From Skeletonema tropicum (Eukaryota > Bacillariophyta > Thalassiosirophyceae > Thalassiosirales > Thalassiosiraceae), in NCBI GenBank assembly GCA_037178625.1, contig CM074143.1, positions 2,084,980-2,148,979 of the forward strand: a DNA stretch of 64,000 bases. The letters run 5' to 3'. Below the pieces are notes generated by a model. That model saw only the letters and a program-made list of their open reading frames with translations, ran no database searches and was not told the origin of the DNA. Shown one piece after another: positions 23,479 to 35,500 of this stretch. The stretch's first letter is position 1. Each line of letters opens with the position of its first letter. Position numbers and translations under genes: made by a program.

Positions 23479-26430
23479 CAAGGAGCTGCGCCATAGCAGA
23501 TGCAAATGATGCTCACGCTAATCATAGAGCCAGGTGTGAAGTTACCTATGACACTACGGATGAATGTGGATGAAACGCCAGTTATCAAGCTAGAAAGGGC
23601 GTGATGCATGTCTTATCACCCGACATAATGGCAGAGGAAATCAACGAGATAGTACAGACCAAGATTTTGACAGAAGAGTGCAAATGAAGAAATGATATTG
23701 AAGAATGCTTTGGTCGGGTCGAATGAAAGCGACATAAGAAAGATTGGATGACCCACAAAGCGGTCACATAGCATCAAGTTGACGTCAATATTATGATAAC
23801 AATGGTGTGAACACCGTGATACCTTACATGGGCATAGTTGCGTTAGCAGAGCAGAGCAAATGGGAACACCGTGATACCTTACATGTGCATCATTGCGTTA
23901 GCAGAGCAGAGCAAAACGTTTCTGAGAAGCCGACTCGATAGCTTAGTGGCTATTGTTAGTGAGTTTCATGAAACTAGGACGTTAAGACCGAGCGTAGGAC
24001 GCTGTTGAGGTGCCTCCTGACAATTCTTGAGAGCAATTGCATGACAATCACTGCGGGAGCGCCATAACACATTTGGAGACGACTCAAGATGCATGGACAA
24101 CAAGCCTTCTTAGTATGAGCGACAACAACAGCTAACCTTTGCTTCGAACTACTTATAGTAGGGCACCGCTCAGAGAAGGGATCACAAATAATCTCTACTG
24201 GATACTAGAGCTGCAAATGAATTCGAATATATATCAGGTGAGACCAATCTCAAACGGCACGAGAAGGTCTGACAGAGTACGGGGTTACATCGATAGGGTA
24301 TTGCGGACGGTTAGATGCCGATTGTGGTAGATGGGGTAAAGCCACCACATGGCTTCGTGAGACTGATTCGACCAATCACCAACTAGACCAACATAAGACT
24401 CGGCATACGGGGAGAATATGAGTGATATACTTCGCTCGTGATGCTGAAACAAGAGATATAAGCCAGGCTAATGCGAGTCGAACCAGAGACGCACTGGACA
24501 ATTTGACACACAAATGTAAATGGCTGAAATGAGGCGATATAACCACGACAACAAGAGACCGACTTAAAGACGTATAGATATGCGAGAGGCGATGAGACAA
24601 TACAGGAGAGCCAACATCAACATACCAAGGAAGTCACACGCCGACTCTGGAAGCAAGACATTCAACATGTTACACAAGCAATACAGGCGACAGAATGTAG
24701 GAGAGGTTGTGAGGAAATGACTCCTTGAAAATGCAGAGTATTGTATAAATTGCCGCGACAAATACTGAGCAAAGACAAAGCGGATAAGCCCAGCAGCCCG
24801 AACAGTCAGACGCATCAAAGTTAGGGCCTACAAAACAGCACAGATATAGATCCAGATCTGTCATCCACGGGACAATGCCTACCTCATCTACATGACTGCC
24901 ATTAGACGTACCGACCACGAATATTCGTATGGGTATCGCATTCTTGAATTGAAGTGAGAACGTGGTTCGAGGCTAGAATCACCTGAGATAGTTTAAGATG
25001 AAGGGAACGAAGCGAAGATTTGTCACTATGCGCAACATGATTTACAATGTACAGAACTATGCTTGTCAAAGATGTATACAGGATGAAGAGCCACTCCCAA
25101 GACACGAGATTAGGGACACAATCCATCATTCATTATGAGATAAGATAATGTTGGTCGACGTAGATGTCGTCCTACCAACAACCAAGAACCTGAATGAGGT
25201 GATGATGAAGCTCTGAGAGAATAATAAACGACCTCGGGCAGGAAGAAGGACATGGCAAACTTATGAAGAACCTCTGAGACAACACGATGCATGAGAAGGA
25301 GGAGAGAGAGAACTCAGTCAATTAAGTTGACACAGGAAGATACCTTGCTACCTTATCCAGAACGCTAGAGCTAGACACCGGACTAACCCAGTGAAAGAGG
25401 TAAAGATACCAGCAACTCATTTGTGTACGACGATCAATTGGCTTGGACCGTTCCTACGATGTGGTCAAAACATCTCGCGACACTCGGGAATTCAAAACCC
25501 CGATGCATCTGAGAAGTTGCATGAAAAAGATGTACATTGAGAGGTGTTTACGGGGAGACGGTTGAGGCTAGTGAAGATTGACCCAGCCGAAATGTAGGGA
25601 TCATTTTGATCACAAGCACGATCAAAACATGTTACATTGGTGCCGACGGAATCAATACCGATCAGCATAATGGGCTGAATGCACCCAGCGGCCAACGGGG
25701 AGGGTTAAAACGATGCTCTACTAGGTATCAACAGATCATGGGAATGCTTCGATCGATTGGATTTGGACGCATTTATATCCAGATTGATGTCGCCATCATG
25801 TCACATTACACGACCGTACTTCGTCGTAACCACAAAAGCTGTTTACGGAATCACACGTTACCTGGGTAGGTATCCAGATAGGAGACTTGCTATGTCTACA
25901 ATTCATGTCGAAGAAGCCCCTAAGCATGGCACAAATTGGAAGGATTTTGACGGGAGATGATTGAGGAGCGGGAATACCAGTTCTGTTGGGAGAGAAGGCG
26001 AAGACCAGAATCTTATTGTTTAATAGGCAAGAAGCAGAGTATGGTTGATGGTTGAACCTGCAACTTTTGGAGCCGAGATGGTCGCGATGCGCCTCGCGAG
26101 GGATTTGACAGTTGCACTGAAGGTCAAACGAAAGATGTTCGGTATACCAATCGACTGATCACCTGATTTCTTTTGCGACAATAACAGTATGGTGAAGGCT
26201 ACGAATGCTCCAACATCCGCTACACAACTCAGTCAGACATCGTTTGATCAGGGGGGAGTATACCGCAACAGGAGTTTTACAAGTGTCGATAATACCTCCT
26301 GGAGACAACTACTCAGGCATGCTCACGGAGATTTTACCTTCATACAAGAGGATTCAACTTCTCAACGACTTGATTTATTACCAACATCAGTACACGATAA
26401 TTGATGAGAAGGTTTCCGGGAAGACTTAGC
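23479..26430 (+). pseudogene. Decayed Ty1/copia-like polyprotein, right arm
   Basis: The plus strand carries the counterpart of the left-arm element. It includes an RT/RNase H stretch at 25690-25869 (STRYQQIMGMLRS, IDVAIMSHYT), then RYPDRRLAMSTIHVE, and the terminal RNase H region at 26205-26429 (GDNYSGMLTEILPSYKR, QLLNDLIYYQ). The coding end sits 40 bp before a GGGGAG purine tract and the LTR-like repeat. It is broken by many stops and shifts. Confidence 0.75.
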
Positions 26431-26469
26431 TTTATGAATCGCAAGCGTAAGCTTACAATTCACGGGGAG

Positions 26470-26642
26470 CGTTTCGCGTAGCACGGAACGTCTCATTCTC
26501 TCATACGATCACTCACTTCTCACCAATCTTTATCCTTGTTTTGTATCCGTACCATGTAATTATATTATTAGTTGATGTTATCGCAGTAGTACTGATTAGT
26601 CTGTATATTACGTAACCATAGCGTGCCGTGCTACTTTTAACG
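26470..26642 (+). repeat. LTR-like terminal repeat, right end of palindrome
   Basis: This is the inverted copy of 18554-18726, directly preceded by the purine-rich GGGGAG that would prime plus-strand synthesis. It ends CTTTTAACG at 26642. Confidence 0.7.
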
Positions 26643-26679
26643 TTCTGATGTTTTGGATACGAATCGCTCTCTCTAGGAA

Positions 26680-26851
26680 CGTTAAAAGTAGCACGGCACG
26701 CTATGATTACGTAATATACAGACTAATCAGTACTACTGCGATAACATCAACTAATAATATAATTACATGGTCCGATACAAAACATGGATAAAGATTGGTG
26801 AGAAGTGAGTGATCGTAGAAGAGAATGAGACGTTCCGTGCTACGCGAAACG
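26680..26851 (-). repeat. Third LTR-like copy (solo-like), at the edge of the degenerate array unit
   Basis: This copy has the orientation of 18554-18726 and lies only 37 bp beyond the oppositely oriented copy ending at 26642. Its right edge joins directly to degenerate array-unit sequence. No obvious target duplication is visible, so it may mark a recombination junction rather than a simple insertion. Confidence 0.65.
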
Positions 26852-26904
26852 TCAAGCGTGGATGTGGATGTAGCGTTGACCCGGCCTCGCAGGTAAGTTC
26901 CTTC

Positions 26905-26964
26905 TTGCAGTTGCAGTTGCAGTTGCAGTTGCAGTTGCAGTTGCAGTTGCAGTTGCAGTTGCAG
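26905..26964. repeat. (TTGCAG)10 microsatellite
   Basis: Ten copies of TTGCAG occupy this stretch, where the array units have only two. Read on the minus strand it would encode alternating Cys-Asn. Confidence 0.95.
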
Positions 26965-27411
26965 GCGGGACAAAGTAGGTCTTTCCATTTCAAAGGAAGA
27001 TACAGATACAACTCATAAAAGGTTGGACTTTCTGCCAATGCTGATACCAATACCAATCCAATACGTGGTGCACAAGTGCTGGTACGTATGTAATGGTAAG
27101 AGAGAGCTGAAAAGAGCGGCAACAATCGTTACAATGAAAGATAATGCAGCATTTCACTCTTGCGACGAGTTATCAGGAATTGTTTTTACTATTGGATAAG
27201 AATATTTGAACGTGACCTGACGCTGCAGATGCACACACATTTGCTCCTACCAAATAGTAGAGTGCTTTTGAAAGTTCTCTGCCTGATTGCCCTCAGCCGC
27301 CAACACCAACACTCTTAACTACTCCAACACCCACATTTGCTCCTACAGATAGAGTGCATTCAAAAATTCTCTTCCTGATTGCCCCCAGTCGCCAACACTC
27401 TTACTCTTAAC

Positions 27412-27942
27412 CTACTCCTCATCAAAGAAATCAAACTCCTCATCGCCGTCTCAAAGCCAAGGTCAAGGTCAAGGTCAAGGTCTTTGACGACAACGCGTTT
27501 TGCAATGCATCAGCGTTTGCGCCTAGCCCACCTGCATCTTTTGGCCCTTTTGCAACCCCTCCTCTTTTTGCGCCTGCATCGAGCGGCAAGGAAAATTGGT
27601 TCATCCTCGGACTCGTCGAATTCGTCGAACTCGGACAGAGCAGTAGCAGTAATTCCGTCACCGTCATCTTCAAATCCACTGACAGGATACTATAATGTAT
27701 AGCACGCAAGTGAGAGTGAAGTGAGAGGCGCCAGTAACAGTAACTTGAACTTGAGTCATATTAGAACGGCTGCAAGGCAAGGCAAGGTCAAGGCAAGACG
27801 AAGCACATGAACTGAATAATCAAACGAACGGAGCATGTAAATGTAACAATGCAAACTTACAGTCACAGCGGCAGAGACAGCTCCTGGAGCGGTTGAGAGA
27901 AGAGCCAAGGCGGCATAGATACATAATAAGATGAAGCTTCAT
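27412..27942 (-). pseudogene. Degenerate copy of the secreted acidic/cationic Cys protein gene
   Basis: The same exon layout is visible: exon 1 27861-27942, intron 27690-27860 (GTAAGT...ATAG, 171 bp), exon 2 27412-27689. Exon 1 has a net 4-base insertion that breaks the signal peptide. Exon 2 keeps the frame PVSGFEDDGDGIT, an acidic EFDEFDESEDE run and a basic RCRRKKRRGCKRAKRCRW segment, then hits a TGA. The intact frame over most of exon 2, and the conserved splice signals, support the gene model of the array copies. Confidence 0.75.
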
Positions 27943-28082
27943 GATTTTTGTGATATCGTTTGATTGTTGATAAAATTATGGCAGGATCAAGAGGCCAACC
28001 CCTGATGAAATGGTTCATGCTGGTGTTCCTGAACCGGTTCACACTTGTGTCGGTTCACACTTGTGTCAGTTCACCAGGCATC

Positions 28083-28270
28083 AAGTTAAATGTCGAAGAA
28101 AGTGCGACGCAGAAACCGTGGCAGGAGCAGTTGCCGCAACCGCACTGCCCTTAGATCCAGACAGGAATGTTTGCCTACTATTTCGCAATGACATCGAAAT
28201 CGAAGACGACTATGACTTCAACTATGACTATGACTTTAACTTCAACGTCTTTGACTTTGATGAGGAGTAG
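28083..28270 (+). pseudogene. Inverted, truncated exon-2 fragment of the same family
   Basis: On the plus strand a basic Arg/Cys stretch in one frame (KKVRRRNRGRSSCRN) is followed, after a frame change, by an acidic tail (DDYDFNYDYDFNFNVFDFDEE trimmed here to its end FDFDEE) and a stop at 28268-28270. Downstream to about 28440 it matches the sequence beyond the array gene stop codon in reverse orientation. There is no signal-peptide exon; it abuts the minisatellite of the degenerate unit head to head. Confidence 0.6.
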
Positions 28271-28799
28271 GTAGGTCAAGAGTGTTGGCGGAGGGGGGCT
28301 CTTCCCGAACCTGACAAGCACTCTATCTGTAGTGTAGGAGTAGGCGACTGTTTGTGTAGCTGCAGCGTCAGGTCACGTTCAATTATCCTTATCCATAGTA
28401 AAATCAACTCCTGAAAACTCATAGTAATAGCAAGAGCAAGAGTGAAATGTTGTGTTATCTTTCATTTGTACTTATAATTATTGTTGCTGCAAAAGCAAAA
28501 TTAGTCCCAGGTTGGCTGAGATGATGAAACTTGCAACTTAAAGTCATCTCAATGTCCAAAGACGACGAATGAACGTAGGGAAGAGGCGTGAAATGACCAT
28601 ACAGAGGAGCATGGTGTAGAAGAAGAAGAAGAGAAGAAGTTCACTCTCACTCTCACTCCGTCCATGCTGGAACGGATTGCTTGGTATAAACCAGCTCGTG
28701 AGCGTGAGGTTCGAGATCGCGATTTGCAGATGAGTTCACCGTTGGGATCGAGAGAAATACCTTGATAGAATTCTAAAATTGGATCAGTAAATCCGAAGT
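28271..28799. other. Junction region, no intact gene
   Basis: To about 28440 it resembles the region 3' of the array genes in inverted orientation. Beyond that it enters the tail of the gag-protease fragment on the minus strand (frame 28549-28818). I see no independent gene. Confidence 0.5.
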
Positions 28800-29593
28800 T
28801 AGCGGACGGTGCTTTCACCTTTTAGCTGAAGCTGAACCTTGAACTTAGGAGCGACGCGGATGGGTACCTTATCGTCTTCACACGAGGTTGCTGAGGAAGG
28901 AAGAGCCAATCCACGGAAGTGGCTATTGGCCGGAGAGCCATGCAACCTATGACTGTGGAATGAGTAACGTTAAGGTAAGAATGGACCAGTTGAATAACAT
29001 GGAATGAAAAGAGCTTAGATTAGAAGCTGCCTTTTATGCAAGATTTGCGTGGCACATGTTGTCAGGAGAGCTGTGTCTGACGCGTCCGTCACTCACCTAA
29101 GATGACCAGCCCCTCGATCGGCATTGCTCAAGCCGAGGAGGTAAGAAGCAGCAGAGAAATCATCATCGACTTCGGACACGAAGACAGAGTCACTGTCTGA
29201 TTGTAGAGTGGAAGCACCATTTGATTCGATGAGTTGATGAGCTGGACTAACGAATGGATTAGACTCGGATGGAGCCGTCTCAGTCGGAGGGACGTCATTT
29301 GGGAGATCCGCAAAACGAAGTTGCTGCCCGTCGGTGGACCTAGCCACACCTTGATGGCGGAGAGCAGTCGAGTGATGAGGACATAAGTTGTCACGAGGTT
29401 GGAGGAAGGCCTCACCTCACGGAGTTGAGAGATGGTGCGAAGGACATCACCGTACTTGGAGCGATCAACCTTGAAGTTAGCGAGAACCGCTTTCATAGGA
29501 GGCACATTTACGTTGGGACGTTCGTACGTCAAAGGGAAGATGGTAGTTCCAACAAGACGAGGGCGAGGGAGCTGAAGGACATTATCGCTGAAG

Positions 29594-29953
29594 TCAATGC
29601 AACCACCGAGTGGGAAGTGACTTCAAAAGGGGAATACCAATGATGCAATTGACAGTTACATCTCGACCGAGAGCAATTCGAACAAGGAGGCGCTTTGGAG
29701 CAGACGGACTGCCGACGAAGTAGTTGGTCTTAAGTTCAACTCCAACAGGAAGCTCAGTGGTAACAGTAACAGTCTTATCGTCCGTGAAGAATTGATTGAC
29801 AATGTTGGGGTAGCCTTCACCTTCACAGATATTCAACCAGAAACCCATGTGTATGTGTCCAGCGGATAAACCTGCTCCACTACCACTATCGACAGTAACA
29901 CGGATTACAGCGGAGAGAGCAGCATCGGGGGTAGGGCCGAACTTCATGGCCAA
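29594..29953 (-). CDS. Retropepsin-like aspartic protease segment
   Basis: This 119-residue frame contains VTVDSGSGAGLS, matching the D-[ST]-G active-site motif of retroviral-type aspartic proteases, and near its end NCIIGIPLLKSL, resembling the conserved hydrophobic-hydrophobic-G motif. Such an enzyme would process the gag-pol polyprotein. The frame is short and isolated from any polymerase. Confidence 0.55.
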   Translation of the reverse strand: MAMKFGPTPDAALSAVIRVTVDSGSGAGLSAGHIHMGFWLNICEGEGYPNIVNQFFTDDKTVTVTTELPVGVELKTNYFVGSPSAPKRLLVRIALGRDVTVNCIIGIPLLKSLPTRWLH

Positions 29954-30645
29954 ACTGGCAAGTCGGGGTCGATGGAGACAGGAAGCGTAGGCTTGTTAGA
30001 ATTATTGAAGATAATAGGGAGGAGGGAGTATGTGACTGTGTCCTCAGGTGCAGCGTTGGCAGATGGAGGAGCAACCTCGTCGGCCTGATGGTGATGGTAC
30101 TGGCGAATTTCCTGGAGTTCACTAGCAGTGAGACTCTTGGCGAAGGAAGCTTTCTGCGTAGGGCTCATATGTTTGTAATTGTAAGAAGAACGACCACCTC
30201 GGAGAGAATAACGTTTTTTCCTGGCGTCCTTCTGCCTCTTAAAGAATGCTTTCTTGCCTTCCATAGCTTTAGCATTCGCACCAGGTGTCTTGAAGAGAGG
30301 ACAGTTGGGTCCAAAGCCAAATCGATGTTGACCTTGACAATCAGGGTGCCAACACTCTTCGGGAGGCTTGCGACCACTAGGCACTAGGATATGATTAGGA
30401 CCAGGACAATAGTGACCAGGAGTGCACTCGGCTTGACTGCTGAGAGCATCGGAGTGATGTGCTGAAGCATCCTGATTTTGGGGGGTAAGGAACTGGCTGA
30501 CTTGCTCCTCAGTACGTTGGATTGGGCGCTCAGCCTCCATAGCAGCTGTCTGAAGCGCAGAAAGGAGACTCATTTGGAGAGGGTTGGAGAGGGACTGAGG
30601 GTGAAGATGGGCGCTGTAGTTATCGGCTTCCAGCTGCTTCTTCAA
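29944..30645 (-). CDS. Gag-like protein segment with Cys/His cluster
   Basis: The 233-residue frame has a Gln/Ser-rich start. A Cys/His cluster follows (CTPGHYCPGPNH, then CWHPDCQGQHRFGFGPNC), reminiscent of a zinc knuckle, and then a basic KKAFFKRQKDARKKRYSLR stretch that could bind RNA. It overlaps the protease frame by 10 bases, as gag and pro often do. It belongs to the truncated element at 28.8-31.9 kb and is probably not functional alone. Confidence 0.55.
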   Translation of the reverse strand: MKKQLEADNYSAHLHPQSLSNPLQMSLLSALQTAAMEAERPIQRTEEQVSQFLTPQNQDASAHHSDALSSQAECTPGHYCPGPNHILVPSGRKPPEECWHPDCQGQHRFGFGPNCPLFKTPGANAKAMEGKKAFFKRQKDARKKRYSLRGGRSSYNYKHMSPTQKASFAKSLTASELQEIRQYHHHQADEVAPPSANAAPEDTVTYSLLPIIFNNSNKPTLPVSIDPDLPVWP

Positions 30646-32319
30646 AAAGCAGTGTCCATGTTACGAAAACATTCATTATGAACATCAAGTGGGAGTGGGA
30701 AGACAGAGTCATTAGCCCAGGTGGCAATACCAGCATAGAATTCTTGCATATACTGTTGGACAGGCTTGACAAAGTCTTGACCACCGGTAGAGGATGGAAT
30801 GCGTTGATTGATAGAGCGCAATTGATCGGCAGGCTGGCCGGAGAAGATAGGGCAAACTTGCGGTGAACATGACTGTGAAGACATCGTCGGTAATGATGTC
30901 ATAAGATAAGAAGCTCCTTGTCATGACGAGCGATGGTGGAGGGAGGTACTGGAGGTAGGAGGTCATACGGAAAGCGCTGAGAAGGAGGGGCATTTAGGAT
31001 GGTAGACTTGAACACCACAGGATCCATAGAACGAAGGTCGTCAGGCCCCCAGAAGGTAGTAACATCGAGTGGATTACCAGCGGAGTTGAGGGTAGCCTAC
31101 GTCTCTTGTGGGATTCGACGAAGAAGCTATAGTAGGCAGGGTTGTCAGGCGGAGTACAAGTCGGATCTACTGCTGAGTATTGAAGGCGACATTGGATTTG
31201 GACCCACTTAACATCAGCCGAGCGACGTTGGGCAGCGGTACGGTACGTGGAGTGGTTTCGTCAATGGGGGTAGGAGGACTTGACGATTCGCAGTGGTAGT
31301 GGTAGTGGTGGAGGGGAGGGAAGTACCATCAGAACCATAGAAGCCAAGGATGACGAAGTTAAGAGGATTCTGCCAATGGGAAGTAAGAAATATCATCCAG
31401 ATGGAGAGCCTAGAACTGACCTGGGTGCCAAGGTTGAGGATTTGGCCGAGAGATTGGAACTTATCATGGGCATTCACCTTGGTGCTGTGAACGGCATCAA
31501 GCCGATAAAAGTGGTGTTCGCTTTCCATTGCTTCAGAGGCTCGCTGTCCGTATGTTTGATTTGAGAGGGAAGACTCCAAAGGGCGAAGTCATCAGTATGG
31601 AGTGATGATGGGACGACAGAGCTGGCGTAGATGGAACGCTGCAAGTTAGGATTGAGTTGACTCAACGTAGATTGTAGATGTAGAGGAGGTCAACGAGGAA
31701 GGTGAAGAAGGCATGAAGGGTTCGTGGGGTTGAAGAAGTCGTATCGACGACAATTGACAGCGAAGGCTGATTAGAAGAGTCAGAGCAGGCGGCGAAGGCA
31801 GCGGCGGCGGACGAATTATCAGTGTAGACAGTAAAGGATGATTGGTAGAGCAGATGAGATGAGGAGGAGAGTTGTTGTCAAACATGGGAGCACCACTTGA
31901 CAAACAGTGGGATCAGTCGATAGATTGATGCGGAGCTGGAATGACTATTCTATGAGATGATCTACGATTATCGAGTGAAAGAGGCGTGATGAGGGAAAGA
32001 TCTCATCGAACAGCATCGGAACAGCAGATGGCCGAAGAACAGATGCTGTGAAGAGGTGACGCGTCGGGATTCTATCGCTATCAAGAGATAGAAGATGATG
32101 CGCCGGACTCTGTCGGACTATCGATCGAGAATGAGATTCAGATAAGGATGATCTACTGGTATGCGAGAATACCAGTGGAGAGTCCTTATGCAGCGGCTAG
32201 CACGAGCGCCAGCGAGGCTATATAGTGATCTCATGGTGAAATTGAAATCATTGTGTGAAGCTCCAGTAGACAACAAGCTCATTTCGCCTCCGTAAAGGTA
32301 TGTAAAGATGCTATTTCAC

Positions 32320-32590
32320 TGTCACAGGGAATGACTCTCTTCCGGTATTCCAATACCGTTACGACAGTCATTCTTCCTGTTCACACGTGTCAAGTAGCAA
32401 CCACGGTAAGAACCCGTGATTGATCCTCTCACACAAGATGACGTCGCACGTTGGTGCTCCTTCATCACCTTTGGGAATAGCCCACTCTTCTTCTTTAGCT
32501 CTTAAGCTTAGTCACCATGATATCCGTGTTCCTAGTGGTCTCTTCTGGCTCTAGTTGCACAATCAATACCGGTCCTATTTGCTTGTGACA
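32320..32590 (+). repeat. 5' LTR
   Basis: The 271-bp LTR has the 6-bp inverted termini TGTCAC/GTGACA. Sequence right after it (TTATTTATAAATATTTCC) does not show an obvious initiator-tRNA primer site. Confidence 0.93.
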
Positions 32591-35500
32591 TTATTTATAA
32601 ATATTTCCATCCAGTTTACTGGGTGCAAAGCAAAAGAATCCTTCATCGGTCGGGAAAGATCGACCTTTGAGAAGAAAAAATTAATATTATTCAGCGCATA
32701 TCCACATTGGTGGGTTTGTGAACCGTGAGCTAGTACAACAAAATCGATTGGCTTCTAGAAGATCCATTTCGTCAACACATGGATGTGCGATGAACGCTCG
32801 GCGTTTCGTGCTACCATGGAGATGTGACGGCGTGCGATAGAAGTGTGTTTCGACGTTGACAGAAGTGCATCGGAGGTGAGAAAAGAATTTCGATTCTCCT
32901 CATGTAGAGGAAGTGCCCATGGCGAGAATGCACCGTGGCACAGCTCATCACAATAAGGAATTTCATTCCAATAAAAAGACTACGGTCATCTAAATCCAAA
33001 GGACATCAGCTGTTGAGCGATGGACTACGATTAGAATTACGTGTGGGGGGAGAAGTGTTCTCTCATCCAACCCTCACATATCGAGAGTCATCTGCTGTTA
33101 GGCGAGATGATACCCTCACAACAACAGAGTTTGCGGATATAGTTAGCAGACTTAGAAGTATTTATTCCTTATAAGACGCTGGTCGCAATTGGAAAAATAC
33201 GCACTCTCTTGTCTACCTCTGAGAAGGTGTGGAGAGTTTTGATCTTTACAGCATGATAGTGCATGTAGCTGGAGCTATTGAGAGCATGTTTGTTGACGCA
33301 TTCTGTACAGATTGTGATTGTCGCAGCCGCTTAGCCTTGATGGATTGTTGGTTATTACACAGTGTTGCCGAGGTAGTCTACGCCTTGCTCAAGCGAGTAC
33401 CTCAGGATGACGAGACGATTATACCCCACTGGGCGAAGTCGAACGTGCAATTGAACCACCTACCCTAATTAATAAAAATCATATTGCTGTGAAAGCAAAT
33501 CGTGTTTATTTGTCCCTTTATTTGTCCCTGTTGATTCAACATGTGCAGCGACGCCCTGGTTAAAGAAAGATCAAGTCTATTCAGTTGCGCACAGCGTGCT
33601 GTTCAAAGAAAGGTCATGTCTATTCAGTTACGCACAGCGTACTGTTCAAGTCATTTCTATCCAGCGACGAACTATTTAGCGTAAATTCATCCTTATTCAC
33701 TGGTGCATCTAGGATGACCAGCCTCTTGCTTGCATTGTGGGAGGAGGAGGAATGAGAGAAACAATTCAAGAGCAATCTGAACTGGAATTACCAAACCAAA
33801 ATGGTCTGTGCCGCTGTGGCAGCCATGGATTGTCCATGTTCTCTAAATGTGGTTGGCCAACGTGGCAATCATGCCTGACATATTTCAGAAGACAAGGTCA
33901 TGGGGGAGTAACGATTGTCTACTCTGCTTCTCCTAGATATCGGATTATATCCTTTGGTGTGCCGTTTCTTCCACCAAAGAGATCTTCCAAAATACTAATG
34001 AGCAATTCAGATGTTAGTCTGAAGGGAAGGGGACTTCCTTGGTACTTTGTGTCCATGGCAAGTGTCCCGAGTCCCGAATCTCGTACCTTGATTCTCTGTC
34101 TTGTTTACACGCGACAGTCGAAAGGAATCTCTTGCGCAAGCTCAAATTCAAACATTATCCGGAGTGGTGGGTCTCGTAGGAGAGACTACTCTATCAATAC
34201 TAATACGGTGGTCATGCCTAGAAAAGGAAGACTACTTTCACAACGCAATCTCGCGTCGGCGAATATGATTGTGGTTGGAACCATGCTGCTGCAGATTACC
34301 TACGGTGTTCAAAAGGAACCTGCACACACCTCGATGCATCCGACTTAACTATCCTTGCTGGATGTACTTCTCACGTGAAGGAGAGGACGTTCAAGGATTG
34401 CTCGAGCAAGTGGAAAAGCACATGCGGAAATCAAGGCAGGGTCGCAAACAGGCGCATACCAGCACAACGAGATGATAACTACAAGACATCGTCCTTCTAA
34501 ACCGCTGTTGTTGAAGACAACTAGTGGAGGACTTGCGAGAAAGCTGGCTGCTTGCTCAATGCTCGTCCTACAGTCCGAGAGTGGCTGAGATCCGTAGCCG
34601 ACTGCTCACCGTGTTTCGGGAGGTTCACCTTCTTCCAATGCACTTGAGACATTCATCGGCTGATGGTAAATTTCGTTCATAGTTCGGTGACCTGATTATT
34701 GGATACTCAGATGGGACAGAGCTCGCCAAGCCTGCGTCATGGAGGGTTCAGTACAGAGCAGGCCATCGAGGGAGCTACACTTGCACCCGGACATCTTCTA
34801 CTGAAATGTTGTAATACATGATGAGAAAGTGTTTAACTCTATCGGAACGACCTGTTGTTTGGTGTACACAACGCAGGTAATAATGATCAAATAAGAGAGA
34901 AGCGTGCTCAAGGCAGTTCTCGAGGCTTCCAAGTAAATGCTGCAAAAGACACTTACCATGCCCAGGAAGTGACTAACACTTGGATACACCATCTGGAAAT
35001 TGTTCTTTCGACGATGGTGGTTGCCATCTTAGTTCTTGTGTGTTGTACCAAGACTACCAATAGATCTGCTCCGCTGCTTTTAGTGGCAAATGTGGGGCCT
35101 CCTCGAAATTCGGTCAATATGGTACGGGGAGGAGGGATGCTGACCAAACAAGGAAGCGTTCCCATGATCAATCGCCAGCGACTAGATGCATGTCTAAGGC
35201 GTTTCCAAATTCAGAGTTGATCGGCATTTTGGCTGAGCTTACTTCATTCAAGCGCAAGGCTTGGGGGAGTATCGATTCTTGAAGACACTCATCGACTGGC
35301 ATCTGTCGTGGTGCACAACAGGAGATGAAGTGATGAAGCTTGAACTTCGAAAAGAAGTTCAAGGGCGCGTGTCGGAGTGCGGGTGAGTAATGTGCTATCA
35401 CCTCCTCTCGGCATTTGTGCCTGGAGTTCTTCCGGTCTAAAGACAGGGCGAGGGCCGCCATACCCTCCGGGAGACAATCTCTACTCATATTTATCAAATC

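Larger units (their letters stand above)
18554..26642. repeat. 8.1-kb palindrome of two head-to-head decayed copia-like elements
   Basis: The left end (18554 onward) reappears as reverse complement at the right end (to 26642). Homology continues through many landmarks, for example the related antisense stretches SNGSHVDEVGIVPWMT at about 20310 and 24890, and the related RT/RNase H stretches at 19339-19533 (-) and 25690-25869 (+). The arms diverge noticeably by eye. The symmetry centre is at about 23196. The left arm is interrupted at about 21795-22937 by unrelated sequence. LTR-like ends face outward. Confidence 0.85.
26852..28082. repeat. Degenerate outlying copy of the tandem unit
   Basis: The sequence matches the array unit in the same orientation over one full unit, beginning in the spacer (CAAGCGTGG) and ending in two to three copies of the 16-bp minisatellite. 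It is diverged by many substitutions and indels and contains a TTGCAG microsatellite. About 10 kb separates it from the array edge. Confidence 0.92.
28800..31903 (-). pseudogene. LTR-retrotransposon gag-protease fragment
   Basis: A series of minus-strand frames, read from 31903 down, gives an N-terminal gag-like region, a Cys/His-containing gag segment (29944-30645) and a retropepsin-like segment (29594-29953). Ser/Thr/acidic-rich frames follow. Frame breaks separate them. No integrase or reverse transcriptase follows before the sequence changes at about 28.5 kb, so the element is truncated at its 3' side. No LTR was found for it. Confidence 0.6.

Noticed and set aside
23146..23609. Minus-strand frames of 119 and 149 codons
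   Set aside because: They lie across the central inverted repeat and are antisense to copia remnants.
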